Assembly: GCA_041740375.1 (NCBI GenBank)
Contig: JBGSMB010000024.1
Location: forward strand, 1 to 16,988
Reading direction: 5' to 3'
From: JBGSMB01 sp041740375
GTDB lineage: Bacteria > Patescibacteriota > Saccharimonadia > Saccharimonadales > JAGQMS01
Length of the DNA stretch: 16,988 bases
The notes under the pieces are model-generated. The model made no database searches, was not told where the DNA came from, and saw only the letters and a list, made by a program, of their open reading frames with translations. Numbering within the stretch: the first letter of the stretch is position 1; the number at the start of each line of letters is the position of its first letter. Positions 1-7,074 of this stretch are shown one piece after another. Made by a program: the position numbers and the translations under genes.

Positions 1-1285
1 CCGTAATAACTCCCGCTTTATAGGCGGAAATATGTAGAGCAGCTTCCGTTGGATCTCCAATAATTTCGTCATTCCGTACATGTGAGTTATTGCAAAGTAC
101 TCCTGCGCGAAATAGATCTTGTAGCTTTAGCTTTGAGTTGTCTAGACCTTTAGAAGTTATGGCGCCATTTTTAGCGTAGCCTTCACCGCTTACATGTAAA
201 AGAGTGCCACCAATATATAGTTCACGTACGGTCATCTGACCATGTGTTAATGTGCCTGTTTTATCTGTACAAATTACATCAGTACTGCCAAGAGCCTCAA
301 CTGCAGATAGTTTCCTAACAAGTGCATTTTTTACAGCCATGCGCCTCGCACCAAGTGCGAGACTAATGCGCACAACGAACGCTAAACCCTCAGGAATCGC
401 CGCAACCGCCAAAGCAACAGCGGCGGTAAATGCAAAAATTAATTGATCTACGTTTGATCTGTCTTCATCATCGACAAAGAAGACTATAATAAAAAAGACT
501 ACTGCACATATTAAGGTGATGATAATTCCGAGTTTTTTACCAAGCGTATCGAGTTTACGCTGTAACGGAGTGGGCTCGCTTCCAGCGCCTGCTACTAGCT
601 CAGCGATCTTTCCTAACTCTGTATTCATTGCAGTAGCAACAACCACCCCTTCGGCGGTACCTGAAGAAATAAAAGTCCCCGCAAATGCCATGTTTTTCTG
701 GTCTGCAATAGCCTTCATCTCTTTGAGAGCAAAGGTATTTTTGCTGGCTGGTAGCGCCTCGCCAGTCATGCTTGCTTCATTTATTTTTAAGTTCTTAACA
801 ACACATAGCCGTATATCTGCAGGCACTTTTTGGCCCTCATCCAATAAAACTATATCGCCTAAAACTAAATCGGTTGAGGGAATCTCTACTATTTTTCCAT
901 CACGACGCACGCGAGTTTTGTACGAAACAAGCTTCGTGAGTGATTCAACGGTTTTTTCTGCTTTGTACTCATTAAAGAATCCGATTATCGCTATCGCAAT
1001 CACTATTATGAAAATCAGTATTGCCTCACCAGGATCCTTGCCTTCTACAAGTAAACTAAGGACCAGTGACACAGTTGCACTGGCAAGTAATATGAGTATT
1101 AGGATGTCTTTAAACTGACCAAAGAACAGTTTCAGCGGTGATATCTTTTTGTGAACATCAATCGAGTTTCGACCATACGTCTTTAGGCGATCTGCTACAT
1201 CTTTAGATGCAAGGCCACTCGACAGCCTGACATTAAGTTGCTCGAGTGCTTCTTCTGTTGATAATTGAAACCAGTTTTTGCTCAT
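1..1285 (-). CDS. P-type cation-transporting ATPase, Ca2+-ATPase-like (partial, N-terminal 428 residues)
   Basis: This is an ATP-driven cation pump of the plasma membrane, probably P-type class II (Ca2+ or related cations). Reading the minus strand from the ATG at 1285 gives an open frame to the window edge. It starts with a cation-ATPase N-terminal domain (MSKNWFQLSTEEALEQL), then a first pair of membrane helices at roughly residues 60-105. The actuator loop carries TGEA at 174-177 (TGES in most family members; the catalytic Glu is kept). A helix with VAAIPEGL follows (E299 corresponds to the ion-binding Glu of Ca2+ pumps), then the phosphorylation motif ICTDKTGTLT with Asp at 341. The nucleotide-binding domain has begun when the window ends. 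PEGL rather than CPC argues against a heavy-metal P1B pump. The ion specificity cannot be settled without the C-terminal helices. The gene is divergent from the operon starting near 1404. Confidence 0.9.
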   Translation of the reverse strand, partial: MSKNWFQLSTEEALEQLNVRLSSGLASKDVADRLKTYGRNSIDVHKKISPLKLFFGQFKDILILILLASATVSLVLSLLVEGKDPGEAILIFIIVIAIAIIGFFNEYKAEKTVESLTKLVSYKTRVRRDGKIVEIPSTDLVLGDIVLLDEGQKVPADIRLCVVKNLKINEASMTGEALPASKNTFALKEMKAIADQKNMAFAGTFISSGTAEGVVVATAMNTELGKIAELVAGAGSEPTPLQRKLDTLGKKLGIIITLICAVVFFIIVFFVDDEDRSNVDQLIFAFTAAVALAVAAIPEGLAFVVRISLALGARRMAVKNALVRKLSAVEALGSTDVICTDKTGTLTHGQMTVRELYIGGTLLHVSGEGYAKNGAITSKGLDNSKLKLQDLFRAGVLCNNSHVRNDEIIGDPTEAALHISAYKAGVIT

Positions 1286-1333
1286 TTTAGCTGTCTTCAC
1301 TTTTCCTACTGCTTACATTTTCTGGCATAGCGC

Positions 1334-1362
1334 TTTTGCTTGCATTCCCTCAATGGTATAGT
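1334..1362 (+). promoter_or_regulatory. Possible promoter for the 1404-4652 operon
   Basis: In the 118-base gap between the divergent ATPase and the plus-strand operon, TATAGT at 1357-1362 is a reasonable -10 box. A poor -35 (TTTTGC) lies about 17 bases upstream. A strong -35 is lacking, so this is a tentative call. Confidence 0.3.
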
Positions 1363-1403
1363 ACGAAGTAAGGAACTGCAAAAGCTAAAAGTAAAGAAAT
1401 ACG

Positions 1404-2300
1404 GTGGGGATGACAGAAATAAACGCAAAAATTGTCGCTGCACAAGTCGGAGAATCTTCTAGTCTACGTGTCTTGGTTGTTGCAACGCTCGCAATTGCCA
1501 TTATTTGTATACTTTCAGCATCCGTTAAAAAGCGATCGCCAAGACACAATAGTGTACTTTTCGCATTGATCGCGATAGTCGTTATAAGCAGTACAGGTCT
1601 TTTAGTTGGCGCCGTACTTGACTCGTTTTTGAACGCTTCTCCTGCCGGACTATCAAGAAGGCAATCCCAGATCGAATATTGGGCATGCGGAGTTCAGCTT
1701 GCAACTCCAGCTCCTAATAAACTCTTTACTAGCAGTAATGGCGAGGGTGCTTTCTACGACTACGGCGACGGGTTAGCACGCTTCCAGGGGGTTATCGATC
1801 AAGAAGCCGATGCGCCAAATTTATCAAATTTTCAAAGAGCGATCGGTGGATCAATCACCGCAACAAGTATGGTCTTGCCTCTTTCACCAAACGTAGTTAG
1901 TTCTGCCGTAGACGGAGATATCCCTGACCCTAGCGGTATATCTAGAATCGATAAATTCATTAGCGGCGTAGAGGGTGATCAAGCAACAATTACGTTAGTA
2001 AATGGCTCAACATGTGGCTCAACAAGCTCCGTAATCAATATCTTTGGTTTTAACGTAAATGTAAGCACAAACACCTATACGCAAAAGAAATACGAGTTCC
2101 CTTCTAACCTAGATCTGGGAAAAATAAAAGACACTTCAGACTGTATCATCGTTGAATTTGACTCAGTTCGTGAAAAAACTGACCGTCTCTGCTCAGAGAT
2201 CGGTAACCGTGATAGTGCCCGTTGCCAAGATTTCCGCTTAATAAATAAGCAAGAAGGGTCGTGTGATTTACGCCAAGTATTTGAAGGGAGCACGCTGTAA
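1404..2300 (+). CDS. Two-helix membrane protein with cysteine-containing exported domain (unknown function)
   Basis: I do not recognise a family. The start can be GTG at 1404 or ATG at 1410 (two codons later); neither has a strong ribosome site. Numbering from GTG, hydrophobic helices lie at about 22-39 and 51-72, joined by a positively charged loop (KKRSPRH, 42-48). By the positive-inside rule this puts the loop in the cytoplasm and the 225-residue C-terminal part outside the membrane. That part contains exactly six cysteines (95, 204, 247, 263, 274, 287), the last four closely spaced, which suggests disulfides. It is the first gene of a four-gene set; its TAA overlaps the next ATG by one base (TAATG at 2298-2302). 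Its neighbours, a CcdA-like membrane protein and a disulfide-type flavoprotein, make a redox-related role plausible, but that is inference from context. Confidence 0.8.
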   Translation: MGMTEINAKIVAAQVGESSSLRVLVVATLAIAIICILSASVKKRSPRHNSVLFALIAIVVISSTGLLVGAVLDSFLNASPAGLSRRQSQIEYWACGVQLATPAPNKLFTSSNGEGAFYDYGDGLARFQGVIDQEADAPNLSNFQRAIGGSITATSMVLPLSPNVVSSAVDGDIPDPSGISRIDKFISGVEGDQATITLVNGSTCGSTSSVINIFGFNVNVSTNTYTQKKYEFPSNLDLGKIKDTSDCIIVEFDSVREKTDRLCSEIGNRDSARCQDFRLINKQEGSCDLRQVFEGSTL

Positions 2301-3004
2301 TGCTAAATGTCGCAACAATTGGTATTTTTCTCGCGAGCGGTATTGTTGCATCCCTAAACCCTGTGTCGATTGGACTTCTAATAATGGTCATGTCATCGAT
2401 TTATGGCAAGGGTCACGATAACTCTCGACTCTTTAGATATGGTTTCTCATACACAATCGGATTACTTACTACCACGTTAGTTTTCGCGGTTTTAGGCTGG
2501 GGTATTGTTACCCTACTACCCATTACTCCTCGTGCATATCTGGCACTTGGTATCGCGGTAATTCTAGTCATAGTTGGCCTCATAGAAATAAAAGACTATT
2601 TTTGGTACGGGAAAAAATTCAGCGTACACCCTCCAAAAAAGGCGCTCCACTATCTTCATGATCTTGCACTAAAGATGAAAAACTCACCTGAGCATTTTAT
2701 GCTTGGGGCTTTCTCTGGGGTGGTACTTTTGCCTTATACAGGTTTAGTCCTTCTTGCAATCACTGTGATCATTAGTCTTAGCTACCCATTTAGCGCACTT
2801 AGCGCGTTGCTGTTATATAGCCTTGCTTCGGTATTTACGATTGTTTTCCTCATATTTTGTATTTTAAGCGGTGTTAAATTGAGCATTATCACAAAATGGA
2901 AAGAAGACAGCAAAGCTACAATGCGACTCACGTCGGGTCTTCTATTTATATATCTTGGCTGGACAATAACATTAATTGCCGGTGGCATAGTGAGGCTAGG
3001 ATGA
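2300..3004 (+). CDS. CcdA/DsbD-like (LysE-superfamily type) membrane protein lacking the catalytic cysteines
   Basis: This is a polytopic membrane protein of 234 residues with about six hydrophobic helices, the size and layout of CcdA, which passes electrons from cytoplasmic thioredoxin to exported thiol proteins. It opens with the family-like pattern 'ASLNPVSIGLLIMV' (residues 17-30). Classical members have a cysteine after NP; here it is Val22. The matching second position, in the helix GVVLLPYTGL (140-149), is Tyr146 rather than cysteine. The only cysteine is at 187 in a late helix. It therefore cannot run the usual two-cysteine relay and may be a transporter or a structural relative. The start is fixed by GAAGGGAG at 2283-2290 and by one-base overlap with the previous gene. 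Its TGA overlaps the next ATG (ATGA, 3001-3004). Alternative: another LysE/DsbD-superfamily transporter. Confidence 0.65.
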   Translation: MLNVATIGIFLASGIVASLNPVSIGLLIMVMSSIYGKGHDNSRLFRYGFSYTIGLLTTTLVFAVLGWGIVTLLPITPRAYLALGIAVILVIVGLIEIKDYFWYGKKFSVHPPKKALHYLHDLALKMKNSPEHFMLGAFSGVVLLPYTGLVLLAITVIISLSYPFSALSALLLYSLASVFTIVFLIFCILSGVKLSIITKWKEDSKATMRLTSGLLFIYLGWTITLIAGGIVRLG

Positions 3005-3276
3005 GCATGAAGCATGTAGTAAAAAGAAGAGGACATACCGAAGGCTTTGACGACAAGAAGCTCTACGCAAGCATTTACTCTGCGTGCCTAGTAGTACGAG
3101 AAACACCAGAAGCTTCCGAGTTAGTGGCAGAAAAAGTAACAAAAGATATTACTGACTGGATAGCGAATAAACCGGAGGTTACATCGGCAGATATACGTCG
3201 ACATGCCGCAGAGTTCTTACATGTCTATAATGCCGACGCAGCTTACTCTTATATGCACTACAGGACGCTTTGGTAA
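3001..3276 (+). CDS. Stand-alone ATP-cone domain protein
   Basis: The 91-residue product starting at ATG 3001 (MSMKHVVKRRGHTEGFDDKK is its opening) is almost entirely one ATP-cone domain. This is the nucleotide-sensing fold found at the N-terminus of ribonucleotide reductases and the C-terminal part of NrdR. Family features seen are V-x-KRxG-x-xExFD near the start, the following KLYASIYSAC helix, and a second half ending AAYSYMHYRTLW, like the end of ATP cones. No zinc ribbon (NrdR) and no reductase domain is attached, so it is a free regulatory module. The start at 3001 overlaps the previous stop by four bases (ATGA), which implies translational coupling; a longer in-frame extension back to 2896 would run through the membrane gene and is rejected. 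Partner unknown; the next gene's flavoprotein is the obvious candidate. Confidence 0.8.
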   Translation: MSMKHVVKRRGHTEGFDDKKLYASIYSACLVVRETPEASELVAEKVTKDITDWIANKPEVTSADIRRHAAEFLHVYNADAAYSYMHYRTLW

Positions 3277-3281
3277 AAACG

Positions 3282-4652
3282 ATGAGTAGCAACGAATTCG
3301 ATATCATAATCATAGGTAGCGGTTCTGGCGGTGGAGTTGCCGCTCACATGCTCGCAAATCAAGGAAAGAAAGTTGGGCTTATTGATAAAGGCCCTTTTGG
3401 TGGTGAGTGCTCACATTATGGGTGCATGCCTACCAAATCTCTTCTGGAATCCGCTAAAGTATACGAAATCGCTAAGCATGCACCAGCGTATGGTGTCCGC
3501 GCAAATTCATTAACCTTTAATTATCCTTCTATAAAAGCTCGGGTAGAAAAAGTTATACGTCAAAGTGGCTTTGATGACTCAGTCGCAACGTTTGTACACG
3601 AAGGCATTACAACCATACGTGGCCGCGCCCACTTCATAGACGAACACACCGTCTCGGTTGCCGACAGACGCTATAAAGCAAACACATTCATTGTTGCTAC
3701 TGGCTCAACATCAAAAATAACAGAGATTCCAGGATTGCAACACACTGGCTACATTACGCACCGTGAAGCAATTGCTTTAGAAAAACTTCCAAAATCAATT
3801 TTTATTATTGGTGCCGGTGCAATCGGAGCCGAGTATGCAGAAATATTTTCAACATTTGGCTCACGTGTACATCTATGCGATGCCTCGACTAGAATTTTAT
3901 CCAATGAAGACCATACAGCTTCTCAGCTAGTTCATGACATGTTTGAAAATAAAGGCATTCGAGTACACACTTCGAGTGAAATAATTAAAGTAGAAGGTTC
4001 CAAGGGTCGAAAGACTATTACCTACAGGGAAAACAATACGGAACATTCTGTAACTGTAGAGGAAATTATGCTCACCGTAGGACGAAAACCGAATGTAGAC
4101 CTTGGACTATCAAATGCTGGAGTTACTTATTCGCCCCATGCCGGGATTCGAGTAAATAAAAGGCTCCAGACAACTAGCAAACACATCTACGCGATTGGCG
4201 ACGTTACGAGCAAAGGAATGTATACGCATGTCGCCAACTATCAGGCCAGAATTGCGGTGTATAACATCTTACACAAAAAGAAAGTAGCCGCTGAATACCA
4301 TGCAATTCCTAGGGTGACCTATCTTCACACCGAAGTTGCTGCAGTGGGCTATAGTGAGGAGCAATTAAAGTCTGAAGGTATAGCCTATCAAGTCGGTAGT
4401 GCCTCAATTTCAGTTATTGCACGATCGATAACTTCAGGACAAAACGAAGGGTTCGTTAAAGTATTTGCCTCTCATACAGGGGTGGTACTTGGAGCATCTA
4501 TCGTTGCGCCGAGAGCAGGAGAGATTATCCACGAGTTAACTCTCGCTACACAAGTAGGCCTAAAAGCAGATAAAATCGCCAATATGGTACACGCCTTTCC
4601 TACTTGGAGCGAAGCGGTTCGTGTTGCTTGCGCAAAAATCCACTGTATCTAA
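3282..4652 (+). CDS. Pyridine nucleotide-disulfide oxidoreductase (dihydrolipoamide dehydrogenase / mercuric reductase-like)
   Basis: This is a cytoplasmic FAD/NAD(P)H flavoprotein of the class I disulfide reductase family, 456 residues from ATG 3282. A TTG at 3270, overlapping the previous gene, would add four residues; numbering below uses TTG. The FAD-binding motif GSGSGG is at 16-21, and the redox pair GGECSHYGCMPTK has Cys47 and Cys52. An ATGS stretch lies near 143-146, the NAD(P)-binding GAGAIGAEYAE at 181-191, and a second FAD motif IYAIGDVTS at about 300-308. The C-terminal dimerisation domain ends the protein. The usual catalytic His in the C-terminal H-P-T motif is Phe443 (HAFPTWSE), as in mercuric-reductase-like enzymes. 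The extreme C-terminus carries a second C-x4-C pair (Cys454, Cys459). No lipoamide-complex genes or mer genes are nearby, so neither named activity should be assumed. Confidence 0.9.
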   Translation: MSSNEFDIIIIGSGSGGGVAAHMLANQGKKVGLIDKGPFGGECSHYGCMPTKSLLESAKVYEIAKHAPAYGVRANSLTFNYPSIKARVEKVIRQSGFDDSVATFVHEGITTIRGRAHFIDEHTVSVADRRYKANTFIVATGSTSKITEIPGLQHTGYITHREAIALEKLPKSIFIIGAGAIGAEYAEIFSTFGSRVHLCDASTRILSNEDHTASQLVHDMFENKGIRVHTSSEIIKVEGSKGRKTITYRENNTEHSVTVEEIMLTVGRKPNVDLGLSNAGVTYSPHAGIRVNKRLQTTSKHIYAIGDVTSKGMYTHVANYQARIAVYNILHKKKVAAEYHAIPRVTYLHTEVAAVGYSEEQLKSEGIAYQVGSASISVIARSITSGQNEGFVKVFASHTGVVLGASIVAPRAGEIIHELTLATQVGLKADKIANMVHAFPTWSEAVRVACAKIHCI

Positions 4653-4662
4653 GAAAGAATAG

Positions 4663-6129
4663 CTAGGGCTTATTTATTATTACTTCGTTTGAATAATCCG
4701 TGCATCCGCTCGATACATTTGAATCTGCAGTGTATTTACAGACTTTTACGTAATTATCGCCACTTACCAGTTTGGCGGAAACGTCCTGACTAAGCGTGTT
4801 CTTATCAACAAAAAATTTGCTGTTGTTCGGATACGAAGGACTCGGACTTGAAGCGACCAATATTTTAAATCCGTGTGGAGCCGTGCCAGTGAACGTCCAG
4901 GAAACAGTATTGCCGGAGGCCGCGAGAGTAACAACACCCGCTCCGACCACCTCTGGAGCTATATATGGTGCTGTTGCTTGAACTGTGTTGCTGTATGGCT
5001 CACAAGTATTTCCTCTATACACGCATATTCTAAAGTAGTATGTTCCACCGTCTTTAATCTTGAGGGTGTAGTCTCTAGTTGATTCTCCGGAAACATAATC
5101 GGAAGAGTCGCTTCCGTAGGTAGGTGTTTGAGATTTTTTGCTTCTTACTAACTTAAACCCATCTTTTGTGTTCAGGCCACTTGTTTGCCATGAGAAAAAT
5201 ATTCCTTTATCGTTAGGCGAAGCGCTTAATGTAATTGATGCTCCGGCAGGAACCGGACTAGGAGCTACAGGCGTTGTCGCTACCGACTCTTCTATTTTTG
5301 TGAGGTAGCCTAGCTTGTCTTTAAATTCGCTTGTTTGCTTATCCAAGTCGAGATTCCATTTAGCAAATGCATCAGCTTTGAGTTCATCTACGGGTAGATC
5401 GGTAATTTTACTCTTTACGTCAGGACTTGGGTGTTCTTGATAGTAGCGTTTACCTTCGGCGACATCTTCTTCTGTCTCCGAGACGTCAACGGAACTTTGA
5501 TATACCACCACTCCCTTTAACGTATCACTATTCACCGTCTTGTACGCCGTGCCTTTCGCGACATACTCAGTTTCAGCTGCGATCACTGTGAATTTTCGAT
5601 CTGATGTAACCACGCGAGCATACACCTCCCCAGAAGCGTTCTCTACCTTAATATCATTTGGTAGCATACTGACAAGCTTTGCTTCTGAGCTATTATTGAG
5701 TCGCACTATACTTCCGTCGTCTAACACTAAAACAACTCGTGAGACAGAATCGGTTCGCACGAATTGACCTTCAGAGATCGTTTCTTCACCTTTCAATGGC
5801 TGCCAAGTTAGACCGTCGCTGCTATATTCAGCAGTACCATCTACAATAGAAACTATAGCTTTTAATTTAGCCGGCTCGTTAGCCCCTGTAGTTTGAACTG
5901 CTTGTTGCTTTTCTTCTGGCTTAAGTAGCAAGTAGGCGGCTCCCGCGCCGATAGCTAGCAAAATAATCGCAAGACAAATGATTATTAATTTCTTTTTAGA
6001 TTTTGGGGGCTCAGATATAGCGACGGGAGAAGTCGGTACCTGTAGCGGACTAGACCCAACCGGCTCCATTTCTTCAGGAGTGAATTCTTCGGCTTGGTCG
6101 CTTTTTTCCGACAACTCGCCCAAAGACAC
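4663..6129 (-). CDS. Membrane-anchored FecR-domain / fibronectin-like surface protein (5' end interrupted by a stop)
   Basis: The longest uninterrupted frame starts at a GTG (6129) and gives 488 residues. In order: an acidic, Pro/Glu-rich cytoplasmic tail (1-42), a basic flank and one membrane helix (about 48-69), and a FecR-like domain (about 90-200, including DGLTWQPLKGEETISEG and VLVLDDGSIVRLN). A helical linker follows, then two beta-rich, fibronectin III-like modules (about 290-385 and 393-486), each with a cysteine pair (ICVYRGNTCEP and VCKYTADSNVSSGC). It is probably displayed outside the membrane. GTG 6129 has no good ribosome site. The frame continues upstream through 15 sense codons to a TAA at 6175-6177, and beyond that through 14 more to an ATG at 6219, so the intact ancestral gene was probably 518 residues. 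FecR domains elsewhere act in signalling or surface structures; the role here is unknown. Confidence 0.75.
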   Translation of the reverse strand: MSLGELSEKSDQAEEFTPEEMEPVGSSPLQVPTSPVAISEPPKSKKKLIIICLAIILLAIGAGAAYLLLKPEEKQQAVQTTGANEPAKLKAIVSIVDGTAEYSSDGLTWQPLKGEETISEGQFVRTDSVSRVVLVLDDGSIVRLNNSSEAKLVSMLPNDIKVENASGEVYARVVTSDRKFTVIAAETEYVAKGTAYKTVNSDTLKGVVVYQSSVDVSETEEDVAEGKRYYQEHPSPDVKSKITDLPVDELKADAFAKWNLDLDKQTSEFKDKLGYLTKIEESVATTPVAPSPVPAGASITLSASPNDKGIFFSWQTSGLNTKDGFKLVRSKKSQTPTYGSDSSDYVSGESTRDYTLKIKDGGTYYFRICVYRGNTCEPYSNTVQATAPYIAPEVVGAGVVTLAASGNTVSWTFTGTAPHGFKILVASSPSPSYPNNSKFFVDKNTLSQDVSAKLVSGDNYVKVCKYTADSNVSSGCTDYSNEVIINKP

Positions 6130-6174
6130 TTCTTCATGAGTCTCATCTACAATAGTTGGAACAGTGTTTATTTC

Positions 6175-6219
6175 TTATGGTTCAAGAACAGGGTTTTTTG
6201 AATCTTTTTCATCATTCAT
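6175..6219 (-). pseudogene. Detached 5' end of the FecR-type gene (14 codons then TAA)
   Basis: ATG at 6219 begins MNDEKDSKNPVLEP followed by TAA (6177-6175). The frame then resumes without shift as EINTVPTIVDETHEE and joins the 6129 frame exactly (90 bases apart, divisible by three). Composition on both sides of the stop matches the acidic tail downstream. The simplest explanation is one substitution such as CAA to TAA, or a sequencing/assembly error. Confidence 0.6.
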
Positions 6220-6279
6220 AAAACATAAGCCTATTTATTATGTAAACAAGTATACGCTAATGTAAAAGTGAGGATAGGC

Positions 6280-7074
6280 CTACAAGAGATCGCGCCTACG
6301 GAACGATAGCCAAGACACAACTGCACAAAGCAGTAATATGGTTATAAAGTACCAAATATTGTTCCAATTATACGTACCCCTCAGTAACGTCTCAGATTGA
6401 TAATAATAAAACGGAAAAAGTTTACTAGGCCACAATAACCAAGATATTGTTCCAGCTAACGATCCAATAATGTAACCCCCAAGCGCAACGAATGTCGCCA
6501 CACCTATACTCGCTCCCTTAGCTTTCCCTGTTGCACTCAGCGCAAAAGCAATTGCCCCGAAAGTTACTGCCATTAGTAAGCATACAAAAGTTGCCTGAAC
6601 TAGAGAGGTTGATGAAATTTCTAAATCAACGGCCCAAGAGGTAGCAAGGATGGTGAGTAACCCTATCAAAGCTACAGAAGTCAAAATGGCTGAACCTGCT
6701 ATGGCTTTGGCTGAGAGTAGACGACTGCGCGATATTGGTCGTGCAAGCAGACCTTCAATCGTCTTTTCCTGCTCTTCGCGAGCCAACAATCCAGACCCGA
6801 GAGATATGGCAAGAATACCGAGTATCATAGGTAACATTATGAAATATACTTGGCTGTTCATAAATCCAACAGGTGAGAAGAAATCTGCGCTTCCTCCAAG
6901 AAATTGAAGTGCAGCGTCGGGAAGATTCTCGAAACTTTTTTGAAATTCTGCGGCATCATTTTTAAAGCTCGGATAGAAAATCATATTAATAAATATGAAA
7001 ATCGCCATAGCAAAACTCCACCAAAGAGTAGAAGTTTTGCGCAAGATCACCGTCCACTTCACTACAGGCTTCAT
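6280..7074 (-). CDS. ABC-2 type exporter permease
   Basis: The 264-residue protein has six hydrophobic segments: an N-terminal one after a short basic start (WTVILRKTSTLWWSFAMAIF), a loop, then a cluster of five. It is the membrane part of a bacterial ABC-2 exporter. The motif LLAREEQEKTIEGLLARPISR after the second helix is typical of the coupling region of this permease type (a cytoplasmic loop with T-x-E-x-L). It ends in a basic tail (SFRRRDLL). Its ATG (7074-7072) overlaps the ATPase stop (ATGA, 7071-7074), so the two are translationally coupled and surely form one transporter. Substrate unknown; related exporters move antibiotics, lipids or peptides. There is no terminator in the 60 bases before the FecR-type gene. 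Confidence 0.88.
   Translation of the reverse strand: MKPVVKWTVILRKTSTLWWSFAMAIFIFINMIFYPSFKNDAAEFQKSFENLPDAALQFLGGSADFFSPVGFMNSQVYFIMLPMILGILAISLGSGLLAREEQEKTIEGLLARPISRSRLLSAKAIAGSAILTSVALIGLLTILATSWAVDLEISSTSLVQATFVCLLMAVTFGAIAFALSATGKAKGASIGVATFVALGGYIIGSLAGTISWLLWPSKLFPFYYYQSETLLRGTYNWNNIWYFITILLLCAVVSWLSFRRRDLL

Noticed and set aside
252..1118. Plus-strand open frames at 252-446 and 516-1118
   Set aside because: They lie opposite the P-type ATPase, whose minus-strand frame carries TGEA, PEGL and DKTGT motifs; the plus-strand translations show no domain.
2896..3000. Longer ATP-cone gene starting at 2896
   Set aside because: The extra N-terminus would be read out of frame through the end of the membrane protein gene; ATG 3001 with ATGA overlap fits the operon.
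3282..4652. Naming the flavoprotein merA or lpdA
   Set aside because: It has no heavy-metal N-terminal domain or vicinal Cys-Cys, no mer genes nearby, no 2-oxoacid dehydrogenase genes, and the HPT histidine is missing. Family-level naming is all that can be supported.
6175..6177. Reassigned stop codon (TAA read as sense) to explain the FecR-type gene
   Set aside because: Other genes here end in TAA (for example at 2300, 3276, 4652 and 15603), and TGA and TAG are also used as stops, so the standard code applies.
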